A stretch of DNA of 64,000 nucleotides, taken from Gonatopus flavifemur (taxonomy: Eukaryota > Arthropoda > Insecta > Hymenoptera > Dryinidae). Positions 22,651 through 35,105 of this stretch are shown here, one piece after another. The stretch covers positions 5,124,501 through 5,188,500 of the forward strand of contig JAFFJZ010000013.1 of assembly GCA_018340375.1 (NCBI GenBank), read 5' to 3'. Within the stretch, counting starts at the first letter, position 1. Each line of letters opens with the position of its first letter. The notes beneath the pieces are model-generated. The model was not told the DNA's origin and did not search any database. It saw only the letters and a list, made by a program, of their open reading frames with translations. The translations under genes were made by a program, and so were the position numbers.

Positions 22651-23219
22651 TTGGGTACGTAATTCATTAGTATTCCTTCCAATTTGTATAATTATTACAT
22701 GCCTTCTGAAAAAAGTTGACGCGAAACTCAATTTTCTTTTTACCCACACCTCTTGATGCTAGTCCTTTTGAAAGAATTGTGTTTTCTTTCATTTTGCATT
22801 GAAAAAAAAATTCAATGCAGTATTTTATGTTACCAAAATCACGATTATAATTTGTTCTGTTTTGTGTAACTATTTCAAATTCTAATCAATAATAAAGAAT
22901 ATGTCAGAACACAATTATCTTTATGTATTGTTGGAAAATGATTTCTAATTCTTAATTATCATGTTTTTTCACTTATTTTTGTTGACCTTTCGTTGTGCAT
23001 TGCAGTAAAAAAGAAGCTTTCAAATGATTGAAAACGTACTAAGATAGGTTTTAGAACTAAATCATGGTTTTGTTGTCAAGTTAATCAATACACATGATTC
23101 ATCATGAAGGTGAGTTATCATTTTTATAACTGAAGATTTATTGTGGATGGAAAACCAGAAATAGTCTGTAAATTCATAAAAAGGGCAATCTAAAAAAAAT
23201 ATCTCAAAATCATGTATAA
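22651..23219. other. AT-rich noncoding DNA
   Basis: Nothing recognised. Several A/T runs. Confidence 0.5.
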
Positions 23220-23960
23220 GATGAAAGAGGTAAGCTGTACATGATTTCGTTATTTGTGAAGTTCTTGGAATTCATAAGGTATATAGTTGATCATCATTCT
23301 GATTTACCACTTTGTACAAATAGAAGTACAGCGAATATACTATAATCTTTAGCGTTGAGTGCACTGCTGTTGGTATTCTCATTTTGATTCGCGGACAAAT
23401 ACGGAGCAGATTAAACAAGGGTTTCTCAAGTGAAATGAAATGCATCAAACAATATTCGTTACATAGAAACCAGTTAAGATTAACTATTTCAGTCTAACTA
23501 AAGTGACTGGACATATGACTTACGCTGAAATGACTTGAATGAATAATCGTGTGTAAGATACAATGAAATTTTGTTGATTGAATCCATATACATTATGCCA
23601 AAAGCTACTCTTAGCCCTTGGTCTTCAAACTTCAAATTGGCCTATATTTTAGCTGACAGAATTTTATACGGACTTGCACTTTTTCACTGATCAATAAAGT
23701 GATACTAATCCATTAATTCACACTCAAGTTGCCCCCTTCAAAGATGTCGACGTTGAAACTCATACCATTTTCAAATTCCTCATATTTCACATACTTACTG
23801 AATTACGCTAACCCATGTTTGAGTATAATAGATTCAAGATAATTTCAATTTAGAGGATCTCTGATACATTGACTTGAGACCTTGATTTTAGATAAAGCAT
23901 TGGTTCAGAGTATGAGTCATCTATCCAGTTGCTTCAGTTGAGTTGAATAACTCAGAGTTC
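23220..23960. repeat. Old direct duplication, copy A
   Basis: It shares ordered blocks with 24600-25150: TTTGTGAAGTT, GGTATATAGTTGATCAT, CAAACAATATTC/GAAACAATATTC, CAGTCT(A/G)ACTA, GTGTGTAAGA and TTTTAGATAAAGCATT. Divergence is high and copy A has about 190 bp extra near 23630-23820. Noncoding. Confidence 0.6.
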
Positions 23961-24599
23961 TAGTGTGTGAAAAATGGATCAACCTAATTTCTGTTCCATT
24001 TTCCTCCATACGTGTTTCCAAGATAAGGATGCTTTTTCAGAAATTACAAACTACTATGGATGAATTTTTGAGGAATTACAGTTACAATATCCCAAAAATT
24101 GTTCACATACCAGTTGGATCGCCAAATGTACTTAGTAGCTGTTATTGATTTACCATCGTGTTTTTTTGAAATGGTATATTCGTCACTTCAAATAGAATTC
24201 AGGACAGAGTGAAATTTTTATTCCAAGAATTTTTTGTCAATTGTTATTGCGGGAGATTCACATTTTCTCATAGATTTGGCGTTATTTTTTACTTTTTGAG
24301 AGTTTTTGTGGGGATTCAACTCATTTTTATGAATATTGTTCACTCGACCTGATTATCTTATTTCTCTATTTTATGAAAATCATCATATTGAAGGGATAAA
24401 TTATTAACTCCTATCACAACTACTATTCAAAATCTAATCTGTTTTTCAACCAATATTTCTACTCTTTCCTCCAAATGCTTGTTTTTTTCTTCATCAATTT
24501 CGAATTACAACAAATAGAAATAGATTTTGAATTCATCTTGGTCAAGAAACTGACGGCAGGTACCTTCAGGAAGGAATTATTGAGATTTTGTCAACAGTT

Positions 24600-25150
24600 T
24601 CAAGTCAAAAGGGTAAGGTTCAAATGACTGTATTGTTTGTGAAGTTTTCGAAATTTATGGGGTATATAGTTGATCATTATCTCCATTTACAATTTCTGTA
24701 CAGACAGAAGTATAGCAGATGTTCAACAGTTTTGAGCGTCGAGTGTTTTGCTTCTTGTAACTCGCTAGAGTCTTCTCAAGGAAAATCAAAAGCATGAAAC
24801 AATATTCCTGTGAAGGAACAAGTTGAGATTAACCATACCCAGTCTGACTAGAGTGAATGGGGACACGACGTATGTCCAGATGACCTGAATAAATTAATGT
24901 GTGTAAGACAATACAATAACATCTTGCTGATGTATGAATCATATCAAGTTTCAGATTATACCAAAAGACATTCTTAGCATTCATCATAGTAGGCTCAAGA
25001 TATCAAGAAACAAAATTGTTTCATAATCTCAATTTAGAAAACCTGTGAATACATTGTGACTTGAAGCATTGTTTTTAGATAAAGCATTTGTTTGGAGTAT
25101 CAGTCATCTGTCCAATTACTTTGGTTGAGCTGGACTACAATTATTCTTTA
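24600..25150. repeat. Old direct duplication, copy B
   Basis: Counterpart of 23220-23960, about 1.38 kb downstream, same orientation. No coding function is visible in either copy; the 69-codon frame at 24588-24797 is not conserved in copy A. Confidence 0.6.
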
Positions 25151-25589
25151 CTAGTTATAAACTAGTCTCTATACAGAAGGTATGATCTCATATGTTCGAT
25201 TCTCTTCAAACACACTTTCTATAGTCTGCTTTACATTTGGTTACGATTCTGAATGGGAAAACAACATCCCGCTGGACGTAAAGATGTCTAGCGTATCCAC
25301 TATGATTTTGTTTAGAAAGAAATTGTGATCAGATATAATAGTCTCCATCAAAACTACACAAACAATAAAATCATATTGAACGTACCTTTTCTTATTAGAC
25401 ATCTCTTCATAGTTTCCTCCCTGAAGAGAGATGAGAAAGATTTGGAACAGTTATTTTGGCATGAACTACGACTCCAGTCACACTAGTCAGGTTTAAGTGT
25501 AGTCATTATCGATCAGGGTATGCAAGGAGGATAATATTTTATACATTCTCTATTCTCGTTTATTATTCGCTCACGATTCTGATTGCAGA

Positions 25590-26160
25590 ATAGTAGATAC
25601 TAGCAGACTCTGCATCAGAGATTGTGTTATATCCATTATACTTACAAAAAAAAAACGCGAATAAACTTGATCAATCACTCTTGAGCAGGCTCGGTATGAT
25701 TTTTTCCATCGATTGCCTACGATCCTAATTGGAGAAATCGACAGTGGAGCCTTCCAAAGTAGCTGATCATCTGGTTTTGATCAGCTACTTCGGAAGGCTC
25801 AAGTAGTTGACTTTCCATCAGAACTTATGATATATCCCTGACTTTCCGGTATATGGAGGAATTGCGAATGAACTTGGATATTTTCCCTCGAGCATGCTCG
25901 ATATGATCCATTTGATCATTTGCCAACGACTCTAGTAAGGGAACCTGATAGTAGATTGTTTGTGAGGGGGTTATGGTATATCCGATGAGATTTCACCTAA
26001 TAAAAAGTAATGTATAAATTTGAATCATTCTTTTCGACTAGACCTTGTATGATTCATTCGATGATTAGCCGGTGGTTCTGGTGGGAAGAACAAACAGTGG
26101 CAGTCTGTTCATCAGGGATTACGGTATATCTGTTATGCTTTTGTCTGTTGAGGAATATTG
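25590..26160. repeat. Three degenerate tandem units, about 150-200 bp
   Basis: Units repeat a core like (A/G)TATGAT..ATTTGATCATTTGCC.ACGA followed 60-90 bp later by a GGTATATC(C/T)-like block. Variants occur around 25700, 25900 and 26050. A hairpin (25747-25800) lies between units one and two. Confidence 0.45.
25747..25800. other. Near-perfect 23-bp-stem hairpin
   Basis: GAGCCTTCCAAAGTAGCTGA... at 25747-25769 is complementary to ...AGCTACTTCGGAAGGCTC at 25778-25800 with one mismatch and an 8-nt loop. It is 54 bp in total. No seed conservation or flanking transposon ends were seen. Confidence 0.75.
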
Positions 26161-26682
26161 TACGTGAAGGCATATTGTATTGTATAACACATCATAGAGC
26201 TCACCTTTTTATATTTTTTTCAAATGTAACAAACAGATCCTTTAGCTTCCTCAAACTTTTCCAATGTTTTTCTCTATAGATAACCTCATCATTCATTCAT
26301 TTTTCATTAATTTTTTGTGTGATATATATTTCAAATTATTGGTATTTCATTGTTGTCCTGATTACATAAACCATAACCACCTGTAATTCATCCATTTATT
26401 TAATTATCCTCTCAATATCATAATAACATCATCGCCTCATTGACAGATTACATTCGTTCAAGTTTCACATTTTATTATTCATAAACATGAACATATACAT
26501 ACTGAAATAAACGCTTTTGGATTTCGAAACAAGAAAGAGACAGAATGATTCTGTACCATTGGAAACATAGCCGAACATTGGAAACCCAGCCGAATATATG
26601 GATAACCAAGAATCGTGATTACAAGAACCTTATGGGAAAGAATCATAATATATTTTGATCGCATGCAAATTTGCAACGTTTA
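26161..26682. other. AT-rich noncoding DNA
   Basis: Nothing recognised; a minus-strand 65-codon frame shows no domain. Confidence 0.45.
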
Positions 26683-26690
26683 TGTTTCAG

Positions 26691-27060
26691 CACGATGTAA
26701 GAAGAATAGGTGTGTTATCTTCCCTGTCGGTGTGAACATTTTTTGATGCAGGCTTTGTCCTAGTTCCAATTTCGCCACCAGTTGGCGAAAGTGTCGTGAA
26801 GGCCAGATAAATTTCGATTTTTTAAAATAAAATCAAGTTCAAATGAAAAATAACTTCCCTCTGTAAATGTTATGTCTTATAATACGATTTTAATTTCTGT
26901 CTTGATCAATTTGGATTAGTATTTCTAACATCTAATTTGAATTCACCGCTTTTTTTTGGCCTTAGCTACTCGAATTTCGTAGTGGCAAAATCAAGAACTA
27001 GGACAGAACAATCTCACAACACATACAAAAGATAACACACCTATTCTTCTTACATCGTGT
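26691..27060. mobile_element. MITE with perfect 30-bp TIRs and 8-bp TSD
   Basis: Left end CACGATGTAAGAAGAATAGG (26691-26720 in full) is an exact inverted copy of 27031-27060 over 30 bp. The 8-bp TGTTTCAG is present at 26683-26690 and 27061-27068. Imperfect inverted similarity continues inside (GTCCTAGTT on the left; its complement AACTAGGAC on the right). No ORF. An 8-bp duplication fits hAT or P; the CA..GATG start and 30-bp TIR length are closer to P-type ends, but that is inference. Confidence 0.85.
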
Positions 27061-27724
27061 GTTTCAGTAATTGGAATAATTGACAAAATCCGTAGTGGAA
27101 TAAATCAGAAGTATATATTTCAATTACATGAAGGATGTTCAATTTTTCAGTGACGTGTCATGTTTAGGATTATAAGACATTTGTATTCGCCGCACACTGG
27201 CTAGTGATTACTCGATGAGAATATCATCATGCGAGATTTGAATCTCATCGTTGTGTGCACGTGTGTGCGAATCCCTTCCCCTTGCCTATAGGCATGAGAA
27301 GGTAATAATTAGAGTAACGAGCCAGTCGTTACGCCGCCGTTCGGGTGATCTAACTTACCTGTATTTATCGTTGGTCACCTCTGTGACTTTTCGCGCCAAC
27401 TAGTGGTGAAAGAATTCGTGAACTCCTGTTCCTCGGGAGAGTGTCAGCTGTGCACTCTTTTCATACGTTTTTATTAGAGCTGATCTACCGATCAGTTTCA
27501 CGATCTTGATCTCTGCTTTTAGTTCGTTTTCGATCCCTTCAGATTGTTTTAGCGGTTGATACCGGAGCGGGGCGTGGCGGCGTTCATTTATTTCTTGAAT
27601 TTGTTTTAATCTAAGTGGCTTCTTCGAAGCATGAATTTGTTCGTTTGAAAAATGAATCGTTCAAACGAGTTATATGTGATTCGTTAATGTCCTGGTCATA
27701 TCCGAACTATAATTTGTTTCAAAG

Positions 27725-27819
27725 TATAAAAGGAAGTATCTGAGATCACTCCTTATGAGTGATTCTCCGATCATAAGTTTCTCTTTATCAGTTTCTTTTA
27801 CATGTTATATATGGTGAGT
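27725..27819 (+). promoter_or_regulatory. Candidate TATA promoter with short exon and splice donor
   Basis: TATAAAAGG at 27725 is followed about 30-80 bp later by pyrimidine-rich sequence and GGTGAGTT at 27813, a good 5' splice site. The preceding 500 bp is GC-richer than its surroundings (for example CGGAGCGGGGCGTGGCGGCG near 27561). This could be the first exon of a host gene or part of an old LTR. No downstream exon was found. Confidence 0.3.
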
Positions 27820-27829
27820 TATTGTGTAT

Positions 27830-30800
27830 TGGAAATTTTTCAATAGAGGTTGATCTCAGTTCAAGTGTATAGATACACGGTAGCGCCCGAGAACTCTTGC
27901 TTTTTCTCAGATTTTCCATGAACTTGGCGTCGAGACACTACCGCGTCTCTTGATCGTTCATATTTTAAATTCAAATATCATATGTGAAAAAGTGTTTGAA
28001 AATGAAAAAATCTTACTCCAATAATCAGAAAAATGTTAGAAATTTCTCGGAGTTTTGTTAGAGTTTTTTCAAAGTGCAATTCTGTTCCTATTTGTCTGGA
28101 AAAAACTGTAAACCTCTGAGAAACTCCGAAAAAAGTCTGAGAAAGGTCTATAAAGAATGTTCCAGTAATATTAGATTTTTCATCAAAATTTCAGAAATTC
28201 CCAGAGTTTCTCAGAGACAATGCATAGTTTCTCAGAGATTATTCATGGTTATTTCAGCGAAATATTCCCGTACGGGGTTGAACTTAAGCAAATTACAAAA
28301 CAGGGGAAATGAGAAATTTTACCGCATAATTTCAATGCTGATCGAAGATAGTTCACAGTTCTTATGTTGAATGTCCTATGCTGAGAATAGCTAATTTTCT
28401 TCCCTTCGCTGAGCATGGCGAATATACAAGGAATTTTCCCAACCTGAAGAAAAATAAATGAGATCCAAAGAGATCAAATGAGACGTGATCCAACCCAGAT
28501 GAATGAAAAACAGAAAATGAAATGATAGATCTCAATAGACGTAGATATCTGAATACATGTATGAGATATGAATAGATGTAGACCAACCACACACCATAGC
28601 TCCTTTTGTATTTACATCTCTGTAGATCTCAATAGACCTATTGGAATATAAATTGATTCAGGTCAATCCACAAGTGTTTCCATTCAGATCTGCGTACATC
28701 TACTCAGATCTAAGTAGATACATTATTTCATGATTCAATTATATTGAATCATAATTTCCTACTGGATTAATTGGACGTTGATACAATATTCAACAAATAC
28801 TCCAGTCATTGAATTTCACTCACTTTTATTGAAAAAATAATAATTGTGAAGCCAAAAATAATCTGAAACTGTACAGCATAACAGGTGAATCACTCATAAG
28901 ATTCTCATTGTCCCTCGTTTTCCGCTGAAGTTTGATTTTTTATCCTATTGGATGCGTGTTGTAACCATCTCTTCATCTGATTCTCAACGTTGGTAGAGCT
29001 TCCTTGCGAGAACTGCATCACAGTTTCTGAGAAATATCAAATTCAGTGTGAGAAATTGGAATCGCATTTCATATTAAATGATTTTATTTCAAATCTTCTT
29101 AAAAGAAATTTGTATATACAAATGAATGAGTATAAAAATAAGGAACATAAGAATGCACAGAATTTTCACTTGCGGTTCAGTCTTGCTTAGTCTATGCTCA
29201 CAACTATGCATATTCACATATTTTTCAGGTTTTCGTCCAAGAACTGCTGTTATTGAATAGTCTTCTGCATTTTCATGTTGTTTGAATTATGTTGCTATAT
29301 CACAATAAACATGTAAATCTTTTAGGTACCCAAAATCCATTTCACCAAACATATCCCTTGATTTGACCCTATACGATACTGGAATCAGCGCTCTCCACAT
29401 GTTCTATAGTTTGGACCGGTTAACTACATACTATTGTGAAAGGGTGCCTCTCCTCTTCCGAAAAAATATCATAAGAACTCATGAGTCTCATCCAATTTGA
29501 TGAACAAGTGTCCACATACCACTATAGAACCTGATCAAATCTGAATTCATGAAATCTGAGAATATATGAGATTCTATGGCGGTATTCAGAAATTTCGACA
29601 ATTTTTCCAATGGGGTACTAATTCTGTCATGTTATGGAGTTCAACGTATCTTTTAGATCCGTCTAAGAAATACCTTTTCGATACATGAAAGATGTGTCAC
29701 AGAAGATATCTTCCACACATCACTAAAAAAATCCTTCAAGTATCAAATACATATCTTCTGAATCAGTATGAAAAGACAGGGTTGCCAGCCCTAGTTGGAA
29801 GGATCCATTGGATCTGACAAATTAAATTTGATGAGATTTAGAGTCAGAACATTGTCCGAGATTCGATGAGATTTGGCGAGACTGAACTAGATTCATACTG
29901 AGAGAATTGATTTTTCTGACCAAATCTCATTGACAAATCGCCGGATGAGGTTTGTTCAGAGCATCGTCCGGAATTCAATGAGATTTAGCGGGACCCGAAC
30001 GGAAAGATTTTATGTATGAATACTTCATGAAACCGATATGAAACTTTAGTAAGTAAAGTATCACTTTGGGGAAAAACGAATTGTCTATTATAAATTGACA
30101 GTCGAATTCATAAATCGGATATTCAATATTATTATTTTTATACATTCAAGAAGTATCACACTATTAAACAATCAAGTTCAAAATATTTAGTAGTCAATTC
30201 ATCGAAAGATATATGTATGATAAAAACAAAAGTTTGTCTGAATTGGAAATATTAATAATTGCACTATTAAAAATTTCATTTCCGTTTGGGAAAAAGGTTT
30301 GAACAACGACATCAAAACACAATCAAATATAACCTCCGTTCATTTTCCGTTTCCTTATAATAATGAATACTCACAATGACATTCAAACATGCACACATTC
30401 AAGCCTACAAAGAACTCACAACTTGACCTATGCTTCTTAAGGAGGGGGGCTTCTTAATTCTAACGTGTACATTTCTACCGACATATCGCATATACATTCT
30501 GTCACTATAATATACGAGGATGATCAGTTCAACTTCATATATATGAATCTTTCTTGGAAGGCACCACTTGCGAGAAAAGCGAGAAATCAACGAATTGCAG
30601 AGACGTATTAAGTAACATTTATACCCTGGGTCCATCATTATTTTTATTTCTAAGTTGAATTCAGAAATTTCTCCACGTTCTGATCTCTTGTACGTTCTTT
30701 TTATAAAAAGGAATTCTATATCGAATAATATTCAATAAGCTTATCAAATTAAACGTGTCTCAATCACCACCTCCCTTCCCACAGTTTTTTTAGAATTGTT

Positions 30801-31560
30801 AGAGTTTAGCGTTATTTCTGGTCTCGTAGAGATTTGCAGGGTTTTGTTTGGAGAATTTTGGATCAAAAAAATGTTTCCACTTGGATTTCGTACTGAGTGA
30901 ATATTCGCGTTTCAAGAACAGTGGAATTTTTCAGATTTATTACCTTGAGAAAGAATATCAAATAACCGCTGCATTTTTCATCATGCTTTGATGCGATTGT
31001 TTATACGTATTGTGTGAAAAGGAACACAGAATTTTCTCAATGTTCTTTTTCATTTTCCATTCTACAAAAATTTATCACAGTGTTTGAAGTACAAGTTAAG
31101 ACGCATATTTTAAATATAGTTTTTCTGTATTCTGTATCTGAAAAGTATTATTATAACATTTTTTTAGAATACATTCAACATGAGAATACATTTAACATAC
31201 AACCCATTCAATCTGAGAAATAAAATTTTATTAAATATTGAACACAATGAATCGACTTAAAAACAACAAAAAAACTCCACTAAACCTATGAAGAAATGAG
31301 CATAAATAGTATTTCTTATATCCAATTCTTTGCGATATAACACATCCCAGCAGATAGCTTATTAGTATAGGATAAAATTACATTCTGACAATCTCGTTTT
31401 CGCTGAATTTGCCAGTCGAAGTTGTGAATGTCATATATTTTATATGCGTTTGAATGTGCATTTATGGAACAATCTTTTAATTTTGTCGTAACACATAATA
31501 AATCATGTGAATCATGTAGACTGATCAAATGAATCAAATGAAATTCCGGACCCACTTCGG
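27830..31560. other. 3.7 kb AT-rich noncoding DNA
   Basis: No gene supported. Frames of 66-98 codons occur but lack domains and codon structure. At 29820-30005 two diverged tandem units share TTTGATGAGATTTAG and GAGCATCGTCCG / GAACATTGTCCG-like blocks. Confidence 0.5.
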
Positions 31561-31568
31561 AAAATGTT

Positions 31569-32625
31569 ACACGGAGAAAACTGGAATAGTGAGGTTCATC
31601 ATTATCGTTTAGTAGAACCTTGTTTCGTTGAAAGCACTAAGCAATCAATTTATTCTACTAAATATAATTCAGTAAAGATTCGTGATTTCAACAAAACGGT
31701 GCAGTAGTCCAGTTATGATCAATATTACGGATGGTGTAGTTAGTTTGACTAACTCAATTGCCTTTACTACGCTGTTTAGTAATAATAACTATTTTATTCG
31801 CGCTCGAGCGGAGTGAACCGAAACGAGTCGAACATAACCGAATATACGAACTCTCCTCGCTTACCGACACTGTTTTGTTTATAAACGATTTTTTCCTCTC
31901 ATAAATGTGTTAATGGCAGGAAAGGAGTTGATGATAACTCGTATATGAAATATGCCTATCATGATTCTTGTCCTGATAATCAACACTTCACAAAATCAAT
32001 TTATTTAGGAAATCCAAAATTGTTTCAACAGTATCCTCTAATCATAAGTTATCCAAACACTTATAAGAGATACGCAAAGCTAGAAAAATTATATGTTCAG
32101 TTTAGCTCAAGTGGTATACGCGTTAGGTGTAGGTAGGTAGGTAGGATGTTGAGGTTCGATTCCCGCCTTCAGCACCCTGAATGTCATGTGCAATCGATGT
32201 TCGATGCTACAACTTCACGCTCAACTAAACAGTAATGAATGTCAAACAATCAAAATTTTTGCTGCTTTGGGAAATTATTTCTAAAGACAACATCAACAAC
32301 CTTCATAATATAACAAAAACTTTTTTATTGTTGAATCGAATTCATATTGTTGTTCAGTAAAAATTATCATGCCCATTCCGCGGAATAGATGATTTGTGTG
32401 GTGGAATCAATTATGCGACCATTCGCTCTTTGGTACGAATAACAATGCTTGGATAATCGAATGAAATACAAGTTTAGTGAAATTAATTTGACTTGTTATG
32501 GTGACATGAACTGTATGTGCATTCGGTTTCTAATACTAAACATTTGGTCTGTCCATATTTCACTAAATCGTTAAGTACGAGATACCATTGGGTTGATTGA
32601 TATCACTATTCAGTTTTCTCCGTGT
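31569..32625. mobile_element. Non-autonomous TIR element, about 1.06 kb
   Basis: Left end ACACGGAGAAAACTGGAATA and right end (reverse complement) ACACGGAGAAAACTGAATAG match over about 23 bp with one base gained or lost. Inside there is no transposase, only a 63-codon frame without domain and a tRNA-like segment. Target duplication not resolved: the left flank is AATGTT and the right flank ATGATA. Confidence 0.55.
32103..32174 (+). repeat. tRNA-like segment (SINE head or pseudo-tRNA)
   Basis: Box A-like TAGCTCAAGTGG at 32103 and a perfect box B GGTTCGATTCC at 32153-32163 are about 40 bp apart, as in tRNA genes. Between them is (GTAG)n-type slippage sequence, and the acceptor stem does not pair. 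A functional tRNA is therefore unlikely; a tRNA-derived SINE head is the better reading. Confidence 0.5.
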
Positions 32626-32801
32626 ATGATAACACTATTCTTTCTTATTTTTCCACCTTTGTACTGAATCCATTTGGTAATATGAATGGAACTGTTCAAC
32701 GTTGTTTTTTTGAGTTTGTGAATATATTCTGAGACGTCAGGTAAACTCAGAACTGAAGCAGATTGAAGACGCCCAGAAATATATCCAGGGTAAGTTGAAT
32801 T

Positions 32802-35105
32802 TTAAGACATGAATCGATGGTTCATGATTAATTGATGTTTCAGAGCGATTGTTCGGCAAACATTAATCCGACATACAGAAGATTTAGAAATTTGCTTCCC
32901 TTCTCGATGTTTCCCTTCTCCTTGAATGCAAGAAATGTTCCATAAGGGCCCGACTAAACGCATCGCAGTTGGATAATGAATTAAAATATGATGCTTTGGC
33001 TTCATACTATCTGGAAATAGTTTATTTACAATTCCCAAATATTCCTCAATTTTCACTTCCGATATGTGAATAGTTTCTTCAGTAATGTGAGAACTGCAAA
33101 CTATATTCAAAATGTCTTGCATCATCAAAAGTAATTGCCAATGTTCCTCATTTTCATCGATGAGCAGACCAATCATAAGATTTAAGTTACTGACCAAATT
33201 TAACATTTCAGCACTAGATAGGATGATATATATCTGTTCACAAGGTGACTAGGAAAAATTTCTGGAGGTTTATTAATATTTGAATTACCACCATGATAGA
33301 AAGCACGTAACTTCAAATTCAAGTGATCAAGAGTGGATATTTTACGAACAATTATGAAATAATTCAACACAAGAGCAACATCATATCTGCATATACCTTC
33401 TAAGAAGTCGTGCATAACATCCACTGCTGGATTCTCAGTTACGTGGAATCCTGATAATTCATTAACTACACAAATTTCTTCAATCCCTGTAGATTCATCA
33501 CCAGGTTTCGACGAATTGTAATTGGATGCATTACGGAGTATACAACCACTCTCTTTGTAAATTTTATTTACGTCTTGATAATCGATCAAACAAAATCTAC
33601 AAAATTTACTCCCCCAAAAACTTTCTATAAAACCGAGGATTGAATTGGGCCCAAGGTTATCGTCTTTCATCAGAATCAGGTCAAAATATATTTCGCGTTG
33701 GCCACTTGGAAGATCTATCATTATTCCCTCAACTTTCAAAAATGCTAATTCTCGAATAACTTCATCAAATATAACAGAATTTTTGAACGCCATGCGATCC
33801 AATGTAATCAATTAGATGAACGAAAAAATGTTTTCTAGTTTAGACTGGAATCGTGGTGGCAAACACGGGATAATTAGATAAACTGCTCCACATTTTGCGA
33901 TCCCTTTGTGACTACCAAGAGGGTTATTAGTTTCGTAGTCATCAAAATACATGACAAGAGGCAGTACTGAGTCATTTTCTCTGTGAGCAATGTTTTTTTC
34001 CACAATTCACTTTGAATAACATTTGAGATTATTCCATGACAAGAATCTAGGAAATTCATGTATCCAATAGTTTTATCAAAAACTCCTAGTAGTTCTAAGA
34101 ACATTTTGAAAACTTGCTGAATTTGGATGAATTGCGCTACTACTGGAATATATTTGCATTGTGTACCTGTAGGGCCCGATTTGAATTCTTCTCTTCCACC
34201 AATTTTATAAGATTCAGGGACGATGAATGTCCCGTTATTATAAAATTGAGTGAAACGTTGTCGTTCGGTTTTCAAATTCAAAAACGGTTCTGCAAATTGA
34301 GTGAACGTATTTTCAATGTTTATCTTCACTTCTTTTGTGTTTTCATTTGGTGAACTAGCCAATATTTTATCTCGAAGAGAATTCAAATTTGATTTGATCA
34401 AATGTGCAGTTTCGCTGACTATATTGTCTACTCGAGCTCTCGATACATCCTTGAACTGGTACATTTTGGTTACGAAGTTTAGGGCTTCATTATTGGTTTC
34501 TGTCATGGTATCATTCATATCTACATCCTAATCCTGAGTTTCATTGAACCAACAAAACCCAAGTAGCAGAAGAGGTTAGAAATGCTAAGAGCGTATTTGG
34601 AAAATCCTACGAACATGCGTAGAACCTCCAAATGAGACTGTTTCCAATAATTATATGCTATGCACCTCCATAGAATATCTTAACGAATTTATCCAAAATA
34701 GTCTCATTCGCACATCCCTTTCACATTCATAGAGCCTCCATAGCATATTTAAGAAGTTCTTGTGCTACTTGGGAAATAATCAAAATCAGAATCGCTATCG
34801 TTTGACTCATAAGAATCCTGATGAATATCAACGGCCGTAAACACTATGTTTCCATCCACTTCCACCTCAAAATCGGACTCGACAATGTTGGAGGGCTGAT
34901 TTGGATTATATTCGGAATGGAGTTCATGAATTCGATGTTTGCTACGGACATGTCGAATGAACGAGTCTATCAACGAGAAGGTTTTTTGACAATTCATCTC
35001 AGTACAATAGAAAGTTTGGACCTGTGGATGTGTAAGACTGATATGTCGAATTAAATTCGAATGATTTTCAAAATTTCCTCCACAAGCGTGACAATTGGCA
35101 ATCAT
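32802..35105 (-). pseudogene. C2H2 zinc-finger / Tnp2-like transposase gene, broken
   Basis: From the right on the minus strand: 34774-35105 encodes two C2H2 fingers (CHACGGNFENHSNLIRHISL..H; CTEMNCQKTF...FIRHVRSKH) and an acidic linker. A 216-bp MITE follows. Then come 33874-34518 (helical, no domain named), 33812-34003 (VLPLVMYFDDYETNNPLG, LPPRF), 33200-33811 (FCRFCLIDY zinc pair; PAVDVMHDFLEGIC) and 32802-33206 (KPKHHILIHYP). Breaks: frameshift near 33995, TAA at 33812-33814, frameshift near 33203. The V(D)MHD.LEG block and overall plan resemble large CACTA/Tnp2-type proteins with N-terminal C2H2 fingers seen in animals. No CACTA ends were identified. Confidence 0.6.
34558..34773. mobile_element. 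MITE, 216 bp, inserted in the zinc-finger pseudogene
   Basis: Inverted ends CCCAAGTAGCAGAAG and (reverse complement of right end) CCCAAGTAGCACAAG. AAA flanks both sides (a possible 3-bp target duplication). On the pseudogene strand the acidic linker frame runs into the right end and stops 10 codons inside, so the insertion truncates that reading frame. Internal sequence is partly self-complementary (GCTATGGAGG / CCTCCATAG blocks). No ORF. Confidence 0.65.
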
